From positions 1-64,000 of the forward strand of contig JAKUUM010000009.1 in assembly GCA_022447065.1 (NCBI GenBank): a DNA stretch of 64,000 nt, read 5' to 3'. Below the pieces are notes generated by a model. That model did not search any database and had not been told where the DNA came from. It was given only the letters and a program-made list of their open reading frames with translations. A program made the translations under genes and the position numbers. This document shows positions 8,509-17,313 of this stretch, piece by piece. The stretch comes from SAR86 cluster bacterium. Its GTDB lineage: Bacteria > Pseudomonadota > Gammaproteobacteria > Magnimaribacterales > Magnimaribacteraceae. Each line of letters opens with the position of its first letter. Position 1 is the stretch's first letter.

Positions 8509-9669
8509 TTAAAAAGCTTTTAAAGATTCTACTTTATCAGTCTTTTCCCATGAAAAAGTTTCCTCCTCTCTACCAAAATGACCGTAGGCCGCAGTTAATT
8601 GATAGATAGGTCTTTTTAAATCTAACATTTCTATCAATTGCTTAGGTCTAAGGTTAAAATTTTCTCTTATTAAATCAGCTATTTTTTCTTCTCTCAGTGT
8701 TGCAGTCCCAAAAGTATTTATGCTTATTGAAGTTGGTTCTGCTACCCCAATAGCATAAGAGATTTGTATTTCACATTTTTCAGCAAGACCCGCAGCTACA
8801 ATATTTTTTGCAACATAACGAGCAGCGTATGCTGCAGAGCGGTCAACCTTCGAAGGATCTTTCCCTGAAAAGGCACCTCCTCCATGTCTAGCCATACCCC
8901 CATAAGTGTCAACAACAATTTTTCTTCCAGTAAGTCCGCAATCTCCCACAGGACCGCCAATCTCAAATTTTCCAGTAGGATTTATAAAAAATTTTGTCTC
9001 TTTGTTTAGCCAGTTTTGAGGAAGAATAGGCTGTATTATTTCTTCCATAACAGCTTCCTTAAGGTCTTTCTGAGAAATTTCAGGGTCGTGCTGGGTAGAA
9101 AGTACAACCGCAGAAATGGATTCTGGTTTGCCGTTTTTTCCGTAAACAAAACTTACTTGGCTTTTTGCATCTGGTCTTAACCAGTTTAGTTTTCCCGATT
9201 TTCTAATGAAGGCTTGCTGCTCAACAAGTCTATGAGAATAAGTTATTGGAGCTGGCATTAAAACTTCGGTCTCGTTAGTAGCATAACCAAACATAAGACC
9301 CTGATCTCCTGCCCCTTGTTCTTTGTCTTCCCCTTCTCCTTCATTCACTCCTTGTGCAATATTGGTTGATTGTTCCCCAATAATATTAATTATTTCGCAA
9401 GTATTACCATCACATCCAACAGATATATCATCATATCCGATATCACAAATTACTTTTCTGATAACAGCTTCTAGATCAGGATTAGACTTACTTGTAATTT
9501 CTCCAGCAAGAATCACTAGGTTGTCCTTGATCAAAGTCTCACAAGCAACTCTTGATTCAGGATCATCTTTCAACATTGAATCAAGAACGGCATCAGAAAT
9601 TTGATCTGCCATTTTATCAGGATGGCCTTCAGAAACTGATTCTGAAGTAAAAATCTTATATTCAGACAT
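8509..9669 (-). CDS. metK: S-adenosylmethionine synthetase
   Basis: A 386-residue enzyme making SAM from methionine and ATP. Motifs are [13 protein letters not shown] near residue 15 (ATP site), [12 protein letters not shown] near 120 (signature 1) and [16 protein letters not shown] near 265 (phosphate-binding signature 2). Length matches the family (about 384). It is the first gene of the long minus-strand operon. The 134 bases separating it from divergent tkt hold a possible -10 (TAGAAT, 9711-9706) but no SAM or SAH riboswitch fold I could recognise. The next gene, ahcY, completes the SAM-SAH loop. Confidence 0.97.
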   Translation of the reverse strand: MSEYKIFTSESVSEGHPDKMADQISDAVLDSMLKDDPESRVACETLIKDNLVILAGEITSKSNPDLEAVIRKVICDIGYDDISVGCDGNTCEIINIIGEQSTNIAQGVNEGEGEDKEQGAGDQGLMFGYATNETEVLMPAPITYSHRLVEQQAFIRKSGKLNWLRPDAKSQVSFVYGKNGKPESISAVVLSTQHDPEISQKDLKEAVMEEIIQPILPQNWLNKETKFFINPTGKFEIGGPVGDCGLTGRKIVVDTYGGMARHGGGAFSGKDPSKVDRSAAYAARYVAKNIVAAGLAEKCEIQISYAIGVAEPTSISINTFGTATLREEKIADLIRENFNLRPKQLIEMLDLKRPIYQLTAAYGHFGREEETFSWEKTDKVESLKAF

Positions 9670-9803
9670 AATATTAAATTGTCTCAGAATTAAAAAAGGA
9701 TCGGCATTCTACCCTTAATTTACAGTTTTTATCCAATTTTAGAACATGAAATGTGTACACTTTTTTTATAATCAGAGAAAATAGTAATCCTAAGAGGTTT
9801 CAA
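9670..9803. promoter_or_regulatory. Divergent promoter region between metK and tkt
   Basis: These 134 bases serve two diverging operons. On the plus strand TATAAT at 9767-9772 lies 32 bases before the tkt ATG. On the minus strand TAGAAT (9711-9706) with a possible TTGGAT (9736-9731) at a 19-base spacing faces metK. Neither -35 is strong. No riboswitch was recognised. Confidence 0.4.
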
Positions 9804-11792
9804 ATGATTAAAAGTATAGAATTAGCAAATGCAATCAGGGTCCTATCCATGGACGCCGTTGAGAAGGCTAAATCTGGCCATCCTGGTATGCCTATGGGTA
9901 TGGCAGATATAGCTGAAGTCCTTTGGAGGGGTCATCTACGACACAATCCTAATAATCCAGGCTGGCCAAATAGAGATAGATTTGTTCTGTCTAACGGGCA
10001 TGGCAGCATGCTGCTCTATTCTCTTCTCCATTTAACTGGTTATGACCTTTCAATCGAAGAAATCAAAAATTTTAGACAGTTTGGATCAAAGACCCCAGGT
10101 CACCCTGAATTTGGCGTGACCCCTGGAGTAGAAGCAACAACTGGACCTCTTGGTCAGGGTTTGGCCAATGCAGTTGGAATGGCAATTGCTGAGAAAATCC
10201 TAGCAGAAAGATTTAATGAAGATGATTTTCCAGTTATGGACCACATGACTTACGTTTTTTCTGGGGACGGATGTTTAATGGAAGGGATATCTCATGAAGC
10301 CTGTTCGCTTGCTGGAACCTTGAAGCTAGGAAAACTTATGGTCTTTTATGACGATAATGATATATCTATAGACGGTGAAGTTTCAGGGTGGTTTACAGAA
10401 GATATACCTAAAAGATTTGAATCTTATGGTTGGCACGTTATTCCAAATGTAGATGGTCATAAATCAAATCAAATTGAGAAAGCCATTAGAAAGGCTAAAG
10501 AAAATCTTGATAAACCCACAATAATTTGTTGTAAAACTAAGATAGGTAAAGGATCGCCTAATAAAGCAGGAACAGCTGCTGCTCACGGGTTGGCGTTGGG
10601 AGAAGAAGAGATAAACTTAACTAGAAAAGAATTAAATTGGAGTCACCCACCCTTTACTATCCCAGAAGAAATTTACGTGGGCTGGGATTCAAAAGAATCA
10701 GGAAAAGCGTATGAGGAAAAGTGGAACCTATTGTTAGAGAGATATGAAAAAGAATATCCGGAGCCTGCCAAAGAACTGAACAGAGTGTTATCTAATGCTC
10801 TACCACAAAATTTTGAAAATGAAATTGATCAATACATTACTTCCTTACAGTCAGAGCAAGCTGACATTGCCACGAGGAAATCTTCGGAAATAGTTCTTAA
10901 TTTTTTAGGACCTTTACTACCAGAACTTCTAGGAGGCTCAGCGGATCTAAGCGGCTCAAACAATACTAGGTGGGTAGGAACGAAGCCAATTACTGGAAGC
11001 ATGCCAGGGGGTAACTATCTTTATTACGGAGTGAGAGAGTTTGCAATGACCGCCATAGTTAACGGACTAGTTTTACATGGCGGCATCAAACCTTATGCAG
11101 GCACTTTTCTCACTTTCTTAGATTATGCAAGAAATGCAGTGAGAATGTCTGCTTTAATGCGATTGCCTTCAATATTTATTTACTCTCATGACTCCATTGG
11201 TTTGGGAGAAGATGGTCCAACTCATCAACCTATAGAGCACCTAGCCAGTCTTAGATCAACTCCTAATCTAGAGACTTGGAGACCTTGCGATACAGTAGAA
11301 ACTGCGGTTTCTTGGAAATCAGCCCTATTCAACCAGAATTCTCCTACTGCCATCATTCTTTCTAGACAGGATCTTAAGTCACAAGAAAGAAAAGAAAACC
11401 AGATAAGCTTGATTGAAAGAGGAGGCTACATTCTTCATGAGCCTAAAAAAGAACCAGATTTAGTTATTATTTCGACAGGATCTGAAATCGGGGCAGTAAT
11501 GGATGCCGTAAAAGAAATAAATTCAAAAAGAAATATCAGAGTAGTTTCCATGCCCTGTACAGAGAGATTTGATAATCAGGACGAATCTTATAAAGAAGAT
11601 GTTTTAGGCAAAACCATTCCACGAATGGCAGTAGAAGCCTCTCACGAAGATTGGTGGAAAAAATATGTAGGTAAAAAAGGAAGAGTAGTTGGAATGAAGA
11701 CATTTGGGGAATCAGCCCCAGGGGGCGTTCTTCAAAAACATTTTGGGTTTGATAAAGAAAGCATTATAAAAGTTATAGATTCAATAATTTAA
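9804..11792 (+). CDS. tkt: Transketolase
   Basis: A 662-residue thiamine-diphosphate enzyme of the pentose phosphate and Calvin-type carbon shuffles. The ATG at 9804 is chosen over an upstream in-frame ATG at 9753 because AAGAGG precedes it and the product then starts like other transketolases. Marks are GHPGMPMG, SNGHGSMLLY, the ThDP/metal motif GDGCLMEG running to DDNDISIDG, and the central-domain YGVREFAM with SHDSIGLGEDGPTHQP. It is followed by pgk 5 bases later. It needs thiamine diphosphate, which is relevant because a thiamine-synthesis remnant occurs at 59.4-59.6 kb. Confidence 0.97.
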   Translation: MIKSIELANAIRVLSMDAVEKAKSGHPGMPMGMADIAEVLWRGHLRHNPNNPGWPNRDRFVLSNGHGSMLLYSLLHLTGYDLSIEEIKNFRQFGSKTPGHPEFGVTPGVEATTGPLGQGLANAVGMAIAEKILAERFNEDDFPVMDHMTYVFSGDGCLMEGISHEACSLAGTLKLGKLMVFYDDNDISIDGEVSGWFTEDIPKRFESYGWHVIPNVDGHKSNQIEKAIRKAKENLDKPTIICCKTKIGKGSPNKAGTAAAHGLALGEEEINLTRKELNWSHPPFTIPEEIYVGWDSKESGKAYEEKWNLLLERYEKEYPEPAKELNRVLSNALPQNFENEIDQYITSLQSEQADIATRKSSEIVLNFLGPLLPELLGGSADLSGSNNTRWVGTKPITGSMPGGNYLYYGVREFAMTAIVNGLVLHGGIKPYAGTFLTFLDYARNAVRMSALMRLPSIFIYSHDSIGLGEDGPTHQPIEHLASLRSTPNLETWRPCDTVETAVSWKSALFNQNSPTAIILSRQDLKSQERKENQISLIERGGYILHEPKKEPDLVIISTGSEIGAVMDAVKEINSKRNIRVVSMPCTERFDNQDESYKEDVLGKTIPRMAVEASHEDWWKKYVGKKGRVVGMKTFGESAPGGVLQKHFGFDKESIIKVIDSII

Positions 11793-11797
11793 GGATT

Positions 11798-12970
11798 ATG
11801 CAACTCAAATATTTAACAGATTATAAGCTTTCTGGTAGAAAGGTTATGTTGAGGGTTGACTTCAACGTACCCCTTAAAGATGGACACATAGTTAATGAGG
11901 AGAGAATTGATAGATCTCTTCCAACTATTCAACACATCCTAAACGAAGGAGCAAGCTTAATTATAGTTAGTCATCTGGGTAGACCAGAGGAGACAAATGA
12001 AGTCCAGAAAGAATTTAGCTTAAAGCCGATAGCACTATCTTTAGAAAAAAAATTAAAAATGCCAGTGGACTTAAAACGTGATCTTTCTAGCATTAAACAA
12101 AGCTCTGAAGATTTATTGATGTTGGAAAATATACGTTTTTTTAAAGGTGAAAAGAGTAATGATTCCAATTTGGCCAAAGATCTTGCAGGTCTTTGTGATA
12201 TTTTTGTAATGGATGCTTTTGCTACTGCACATAGAGCACATGCTTCGACCACCGCGATATTAGACTTCGTAGATCAGGCTTGTGCAGGGCTCTTAATCAA
12301 ACAAGAATTGCAAGCTCTTGATAGGATTGACAATGCAGAAAAGCCGATCGTCATAGTTCTGGGCGGTGCAAAAATTTCAACTAAATTACCTTTAATTAAT
12401 GCCCTGTTAGACAAAGTCGATCATTTGATACTTGGAGGAGGTATAGCAAATACATGTATTGCAGCTCAGGGTCTAGAAATAGGTAAATCTTTAATTGAAT
12501 CCTCGTTGGTAAGCGAAGTTAAAAGTTTAATTAACGAAGATAATGTGATTCTTCCATCAAGAGTGTTGGTAGCTGAGAACAAAGAAGCTGAAGCCAGAGA
12601 AGTAGATATAGACTCCTTGACAAAAAATGATGCAATATTTGATGTTTCGCCTACTTTTATCCATTCTTTACAAAAGATTTTTAACGAAGCAGCAACCATT
12701 GTCTGGAACGGCCCTATGGGATTATTTGAGCAAGATCAGTTCTCATTGGGTACCCAGGCTGTTGCAAACTTAATAGCTCGATCGGAAGCTTATTCTATAA
12801 TCGGAGGTGGAGATACCATATCAGCAGCTTCTATGTCAGGTGTGTTGGATTCTATAAATTATATTTCAACGGCTGGTGGAGCCTTGTTGGAGTATCTAGC
12901 AGGAAAGTCTTTACCTGCTCTTGCAGCATTGCAGAAGAAAGCTCTTGAAAGGGTAGATAATGGCGCTTAG
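11798..12970 (+). CDS. pgk: Phosphoglycerate kinase
   Basis: A 390-residue glycolytic/gluconeogenic kinase interconverting 1,3-bisphosphoglycerate and 3-phosphoglycerate. Visible motifs are RVDFNVPL at residues 19-26, SHLGRP for substrate binding near 60, AHRAHAST near 145, KISTKL as nucleotide-binding lysines, and the C-terminal GGGDTISA phosphate-binding loop. Length is normal. It sits between tkt and a class I aldolase. A glyceraldehyde-3-phosphate dehydrogenase gene, often in this cluster, is absent from the stretch. Confidence 0.97.
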   Translation: MQLKYLTDYKLSGRKVMLRVDFNVPLKDGHIVNEERIDRSLPTIQHILNEGASLIIVSHLGRPEETNEVQKEFSLKPIALSLEKKLKMPVDLKRDLSSIKQSSEDLLMLENIRFFKGEKSNDSNLAKDLAGLCDIFVMDAFATAHRAHASTTAILDFVDQACAGLLIKQELQALDRIDNAEKPIVIVLGGAKISTKLPLINALLDKVDHLILGGGIANTCIAAQGLEIGKSLIESSLVSEVKSLINEDNVILPSRVLVAENKEAEAREVDIDSLTKNDAIFDVSPTFIHSLQKIFNEAATIVWNGPMGLFEQDQFSLGTQAVANLIARSEAYSIIGGGDTISAASMSGVLDSINYISTAGGALLEYLAGKSLPALAALQKKALERVDNGA

Positions 12971-12999
12971 GATAAATTAAGAACTTGTGGGAGATTTAA

Positions 13000-14022
13000 A
13001 TGGCATTAAATAATTTAGAAGATATAGCTGCTTTTATAGTATCTAATGGGAAAGGAATTCTTGCCGCTGATGAGAGTAATGGCACGATGGGTAAAAGGCT
13101 TCAGGCCATAGACACTCAATCAACACAAACTATTAGAAGGGACTATCGAGAAATGCTTTTTAGAGCTGATGGCATTAAGAATAACATTGGCGGGGTGATT
13201 TTATTTGATGAAACCATTAGACAAAAAGCAAAAGATGGCACGCCTCTTATTGATGTCATAACTAGTCAAGGTGCATTGCCCGGCATAAAAGTAGACAAAG
13301 GATTGAAACCCCTCGAAGGCTCCCCTGAAGAAAGTATTACTCAGGGCCTTGATGATCTTGATGATCGATGTAATGAATATCAAAGAATAGGAGCGAAATT
13401 TGCTAAATGGCGAGCAGTTATAAAGATAGGCGAAAAAATTCCTACGGATCAATGCATTAATGAAAATATGCAGGCCTTGGCCGAATACGCAAAAATAGTT
13501 CAAAACAATGATATGGTGCCTATAGTAGAACCCGAAGTCTTAATAGAGGGTAATCATTCCATTGAGAGATGTTTTGAGGTAAGTGAAACAACTCTAAGCA
13601 CTCTATTCAATTGCTTAAATAGCAATAGAGTTAATATACAGGCTACCATTCTTAAGCCGAGCATGGTTACTTCTGGGTCTGAAGCCGAAAGTCAAGCTAG
13701 TGTTAATGAAGTTGCGGAGCAGACATTAAGATGTTGTTTGGCCAATATTCCTCCAGAACTACCGGGCATTACTTTCTTATCGGGTGGACAGTCTGACATC
13801 GATGCTACCGCACATCTAGATGCCATGAATAAAATAGGTGGGTTTAATTGGAAGCTAAGTTTTTCATATGGTCGTGCTTTGCAACAACCGGCTTTAAAAG
13901 CCTGGCTTGGGAAAAATGAAAATGTAGTAGCAGCACAACAAGCTCTGTCGCATAGGGCCCTTATGAACAAAAAGGCAGCTCTTGGGGAATGGAATTCGAG
14001 TCTGGAAGAATCATCTGCTTAA
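13000..14022 (+). CDS. Class I fructose-bisphosphate aldolase
   Basis: A 340-residue Schiff-base (class I) aldolase splitting fructose 1,6-bisphosphate. Family marks are GKGILAADES near residue 18, KWRAVIKIG near 135, PIVEPEVL near 168 and the Schiff-base Lys in ILKPSMVTSG near 220, with SFSYGRALQ near the C terminus. A GGGAG ribosome site precedes the ATG. Most gammaproteobacteria use the zinc class II enzyme (FbaA), so a eukaryote-like class I form in the tkt-pgk operon is a lineage trait. It frees the step from a zinc need. The four genes here run in the same direction with short gaps and are likely one operon. Confidence 0.93.
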   Translation: MALNNLEDIAAFIVSNGKGILAADESNGTMGKRLQAIDTQSTQTIRRDYREMLFRADGIKNNIGGVILFDETIRQKAKDGTPLIDVITSQGALPGIKVDKGLKPLEGSPEESITQGLDDLDDRCNEYQRIGAKFAKWRAVIKIGEKIPTDQCINENMQALAEYAKIVQNNDMVPIVEPEVLIEGNHSIERCFEVSETTLSTLFNCLNSNRVNIQATILKPSMVTSGSEAESQASVNEVAEQTLRCCLANIPPELPGITFLSGGQSDIDATAHLDAMNKIGGFNWKLSFSYGRALQQPALKAWLGKNENVVAAQQALSHRALMNKKAALGEWNSSLEESSA

Positions 14023-14026
14023 CTCA

Positions 14027-14467
14027 TTGAAGTTACTAGCCCAAAGAGTCCTAAACTCTTCTTTGAAGGTAAATCAGGAAGAAGTTGCTTCCATAGGCAG
14101 AGGTATTCTTGCTTTAGTGGGGTTTGAAAAAAATGATACTTCTTCAGATTGCCGACGTATTGTTAAAAAGCTTCTCAGCTACAGAATGTTTCCAGACAAA
14201 ACAGGCAAGATGGAAAGAAGTGTTTTGGATATCAACGGAGATATTTTACTAGTGCCACAAGTGACACTTGCTTTGGAAACAAGAAAAGGAGCAAGGCCAA
14301 GTTTTTCTGAAGCCGCTAATGCTGATCTAGGAAAAAAACTTTTTGATGTCTTATCTCAAGAAATTTCAAAGCACCAAGGTAAATTGAAACTCGGTATTTT
14401 CGGAGCAGATATGCAAATAAGCTTAGTTAATGATGGTCCAGTAACCTTTTATTTCCAGAGTAAGTGA
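14027..14467 (+). CDS. dtd: D-aminoacyl-tRNA deacylase
   Basis: Removes D-amino acids (and glycine mischarged on tRNA-Ala) from tRNA. The frame extends to an ATG at 13982 inside the aldolase gene, but the TTG at 14027 gives 146 residues, the family's length, starting with KLLAQRV like other DTDs. No strong ribosome site supports either start; coupling to the aldolase stop 4 bases upstream is likely. The Gly-cisPro motif NDGPVTF and RFGADMQ-like FGADMQISL are intact. The usual SQxxT motif reads PQVTL, so the conserved Ser is Pro. KGARPSFS is conserved. Probably functional, but this substitution in the active-site motif is unusual. Confidence 0.88.
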   Translation: MKLLAQRVLNSSLKVNQEEVASIGRGILALVGFEKNDTSSDCRRIVKKLLSYRMFPDKTGKMERSVLDINGDILLVPQVTLALETRKGARPSFSEAANADLGKKLFDVLSQEISKHQGKLKLGIFGADMQISLVNDGPVTFYFQSK

Positions 14468-14468
14468 A

Positions 14469-15215
14469 TTATTCTGAAACTTCTTTTTTTGTTCGTGACT
14501 CTCTTTTTTGAGAAATCCGGCTAAACAAAAGGCCTATCTCAAATAAAAACCATGCTGGAATAGCTAAAAGAGTTTGGGATATAACATCGGGAGGTGTAAG
14601 AAGCATACCAAGAACAAAACAACTCACTATTACATAAGGTCGTTTCTCAGCTAAACTTTCGGGAGTAGTAATCCCAGCCCAAATGAGTAAAAAAATTAAA
14701 ACAGGTATTTCAAAAACAATAGCAAAAGCTAGGAAAATAGCGAGAATAAAATCAAGATAACTAGCAATATCCGTCATTACCTTTACTCCTTCTGGAGTGA
14801 CTGAGGTAAAAAATCCAAAAACAAGAGGAAATACTAAGAAATAGGCAAAAAGAATGCCCAGATAAAAAAGGAGAATGCTGGAAAGAATTAATCCTAAAGC
14901 GAATTTTTTTTCATTTTTATACATACCTGGAGCTATAAATCCCCATATTTCTGAAAAGAAATAAGGAATAGAAATCATCAAAGATAAGTAAAAAGAAAGT
15001 TTTAAAGGCGACAGAAAAGGGGAGGCAACCTGCGTAGCTATCATTGAGCTATTTTCCGGCATCAAAGCTTGTAAGGGGGTAGAAGCCAATTCATATATTT
15101 CATTAGAGAAAAAAATCAAAGGTAAAAAAATAACTAATACGGCAAAAAAGGATCTGATTAATCTTAATCTTAGCTCTTTAAGATGATCTAAGAATGTCAA
15201 TTTACTTTCTTTCAC
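14469..15215 (-). CDS. tatC: Sec-independent translocase subunit TatC
   Basis: A 248-residue inner-membrane protein with six predicted membrane segments. It binds twin-arginine signal peptides and with TatA/TatB exports folded proteins. The N terminus FLDHLKELRLRL is the conserved cytoplasmic signal-recognition region. The FYLGILFAYFLVFP and TPPDVISQ segments are family hallmarks. It ends 1 base from the convergent dtd gene and starts 16 bases downstream of tatB. Order tatA-tatB-tatC downstream of ubiB is standard for gammaproteobacteria; tatD does not follow here. Confidence 0.96.
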   Translation of the reverse strand: MKESKLTFLDHLKELRLRLIRSFFAVLVIFLPLIFFSNEIYELASTPLQALMPENSSMIATQVASPFLSPLKLSFYLSLMISIPYFFSEIWGFIAPGMYKNEKKFALGLILSSILLFYLGILFAYFLVFPLVFGFFTSVTPEGVKVMTDIASYLDFILAIFLAFAIVFEIPVLIFLLIWAGITTPESLAEKRPYVIVSCFVLGMLLTPPDVISQTLLAIPAWFLFEIGLLFSRISQKRESRTKKEVSE

Positions 15216-15231
15216 TCTTTATAGATTGTTT

Positions 15232-15486
15232 CTATTTCTTTGAAGGCTTTTTAGGTTTTTGTGTTTCTTTTAAGTTTTCCATAATTTTCTCATTATGAAG
15301 ATCCTGCCTTATTTCATCCATACCAACGCTCCTTTCAAGCTGAGATCTGGTTTGATTGAGATAAGATCTAATGGTCCTAAAGCCTTTAGTTAAACTTTTT
15401 AGTAACTGGGGCAGTTTGTCAGGACCGACTACCACGAGCCCCACAAATAAAATTACAAGTAGTTCTGGAAAACCAATATCAAACAT
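15232..15486 (-). CDS. tatB: Sec-independent translocase subunit TatB
   Basis: An 84-residue protein beginning MFDIGFPELLVI, the TatB signature with Glu at position 8 in the membrane helix. The GPDKLP hinge and an amphipathic helix follow, and the protein ends in a short Lys-rich tail. TatB partners TatC in signal-peptide recognition. It is shorter than the E. coli protein (171 residues) because the non-essential C-terminal tail is reduced. It lies between tatA (11 bases upstream) and tatC. Confidence 0.93.
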   Translation of the reverse strand: MFDIGFPELLVILFVGLVVVGPDKLPQLLKSLTKGFRTIRSYLNQTRSQLERSVGMDEIRQDLHNEKIMENLKETQKPKKPSKK

Positions 15487-15497
15487 GCAGGTTAATT

Positions 15498-15671
15498 TTA
15501 CTTATCCGCTTGGTTCTGATCTTCTTCTTTATCGTCTACAGCCTTTCTGAAACTCTTTAAAAAATTACCCATTTCAGAACCTAAATTCTTAAGTCGCTTC
15601 GGTCCTAATAATAATAAAATTATTGCGAGAACAATTAGTAACTGCCATAAACTTATTCCACCTAAACCCAT
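15498..15671 (-). CDS. tatA: Sec-independent translocase subunit TatA
   Basis: A 57-residue gene. It starts with GLGGISLWQLLIVL, has a single membrane helix, the GPKRL hinge and an amphipathic helix with GSEMGNFLKSFRKA, then an acidic tail. These are TatA's pore-forming elements. A GGAGAGTGAA ribosome region precedes the ATG. It is the first tat gene after ubiB, followed by tatB and tatC. Confidence 0.95.
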   Translation of the reverse strand: MGLGGISLWQLLIVLAIILLLLGPKRLKNLGSEMGNFLKSFRKAVDDKEEDQNQADK

Positions 15672-15672
15672 T

Positions 15673-15741
15673 TCACTCTCCTACTAAATCGTTTATCTCT
15701 ACTAGAACTTTGTCTAGCCTGTTGAATGCTTTGTTATTCAT
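15673..15741 (-). other. 22-codon micro-ORF between ubiB and tatA
   Basis: An ATG-started frame of 22 codons lies exactly in the ubiB-tatA gap and ends one base before the tatA ATG. Its product (NNKAFNRLDKVLVEINDLVGE after Met) matches nothing I know. Other gammaproteobacteria carry hisI/hisE at this spot, so it could be a decayed remnant, a leader peptide coupling tatA translation, or chance. Confidence 0.25.
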
Positions 15742-15750
15742 ATTTAATTA

Positions 15751-17313
15751 CTATTTTATAGTCCAGGATAAGAAAAAAGAAAAAAACACGACTAAAGATA
15801 TAAATATAAGAATTTTTATACCCCTCCTCTCTCTGTTCAGAGTAGATATAAGTTCTTTGTGCCTCTTCTCACTTTCTTTCTGGTAATCTTCAATTTTATT
15901 AATCTGATCTAGAACATTTTCAGCAACTTCAGGAAGTTTTCTTGCCTTTTCAATCCAATGCCCAGCATTCTTTCTAGCCCAAGCTTCTAATTTTTTGGGA
16001 TTGTATCTATCTGCTATCCACTCTTGTAAAAAGGGTTTAGCAATAGACCAAAAATCTAATTTAGGATAGAGCTGTTTGCCGAGACCTTCAATATTGATTA
16101 GAGTTTTTTGAAGCAGCATTAAGGAAGGCTGCATATGCAAATTAAATCTCCTGGCTGAGTCGAATATATGCAACAGTAATTGACCAAATTGAATTTTTTC
16201 CAACGGTTGTTCAAACATCGGCTCACAAGCTGATCTGATGGTTCTTTCTAGATCGTTTGGTCTTGTTTTGGGGTCTACCCAGCCTGAATCAATCAGAATA
16301 TTGGAAACCTCCAAGAAGTTTCGACCAATTACAGACAATAACATTTTGCCAATCTGAAATTGTTCTTCTTCACTTAGCGAACCTACGATTGCGTAGTCAA
16401 CAGCTACATAAGATGGGTTTGAAGGATCATCTGCGTTGACAAAAATATTTCCTGGGTGCATATCAGCGTGAAAGAAGTTATCGATAAAAACTTGTTTCAA
16501 AAATATTTCCACTCCTCTCTCTGAAAGCAATCTTAAATTTACGCCCTTTTTCTGTAGAGAGCTCAAGTCGTCTACTGGAACCCCTGAAACTCTTTCCATA
16601 ACTAAGACATTTTTAGTCGAGTGTTCTAAATACACTTCAGGAACATAAAGTAACTGGTTATCTTTGAAGTTCCTCTTAGTTTGCCTCATGTTAGAAGCTT
16701 CTACGCGCATATCTAATTCTGTTTTAATAACAGCTTCATACTCTTCTACTAACTCCAGGAGCCTTAATCTTTTGGCATCAGTAAAATGTTTTTCAGCTTT
16801 TCTAGCCAATCTTTTCATTAAGGATATATCTCTTTCTATTGCTTTAAGAATGCCTGGTCTCACTACTTTTACGGCAACTTTGTGACCACCCTGTTTTAGA
16901 GTTGCTGGGTAAACTTGTGCAATCGAAGCAGCTGCTATTAATGTGCGATCAAAGTCTGAGAATATCTCGTCTACTTTAGACTGTAATTCTTCCTCAATAA
17001 TACTAACTGCGAGATCAGTAGAAAAAGGAGGTAAATCGTCTTGAAGTCTCTGTAAGCTAGTTGCAATATCAGCGGAAATTAAATCGGGTCTAGTAGACAG
17101 AAGTTGTCCAAATTTAATAAAAATAGTTCCGGCTTCTTCTAGTGCTCTTCTTATTCTCTCTCCATTAGGTTTACTTGGTGAGTATAGCTTCCAAGGTGAG
17201 ACATAAAGTAAGAAAGAAATCCATTTGCCCCTAAACCTATCTACTACTAGAACGTCAAGCCTAGCCTTTAAAAAAATATGCAGTATCTTTATAAGTCTTA
17301 AAAAATCACTCAT
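15751..17313 (-). CDS. ubiB: UbiB, ubiquinone biosynthesis ATPase/kinase-like protein
   Basis: A 520-residue atypical kinase-like protein needed for ubiquinone synthesis. The N-terminal KxGQ motif is seen as FIKFGQLLSTRPDL near residue 66, the A-rich nucleotide loop as AAASIAQVYPA near 127, an ADMHPGNI catalytic loop near 288, and a DYAIVG (DFG-like) near 308. Two hydrophobic segments at the C terminus anchor it in the inner membrane. It overlaps the ubiE stop by 4 bases. UbiJ, encoded between ubiE and ubiB in enterobacteria, is missing from this junction and must be elsewhere or absent. Confidence 0.96.
   Translation of the reverse strand: MSDFLRLIKILHIFLKARLDVLVVDRFRGKWISFLLYVSPWKLYSPSKPNGERIRRALEEAGTIFIKFGQLLSTRPDLISADIATSLQRLQDDLPPFSTDLAVSIIEEELQSKVDEIFSDFDRTLIAAASIAQVYPATLKQGGHKVAVKVVRPGILKAIERDISLMKRLARKAEKHFTDAKRLRLLELVEEYEAVIKTELDMRVEASNMRQTKRNFKDNQLLYVPEVYLEHSTKNVLVMERVSGVPVDDLSSLQKKGVNLRLLSERGVEIFLKQVFIDNFFHADMHPGNIFVNADDPSNPSYVAVDYAIVGSLSEEEQFQIGKMLLSVIGRNFLEVSNILIDSGWVDPKTRPNDLERTIRSACEPMFEQPLEKIQFGQLLLHIFDSARRFNLHMQPSLMLLQKTLINIEGLGKQLYPKLDFWSIAKPFLQEWIADRYNPKKLEAWARKNAGHWIEKARKLPEVAENVLDQINKIEDYQKESEKRHKELISTLNRERRGIKILIFISLVVFFSFFLSWTIK

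Noticed and set aside
9670-9803. SAM or SAH riboswitch upstream of metK
   Set aside because: The short AT-rich interval shows no recognisable conserved riboswitch core or terminator stem.
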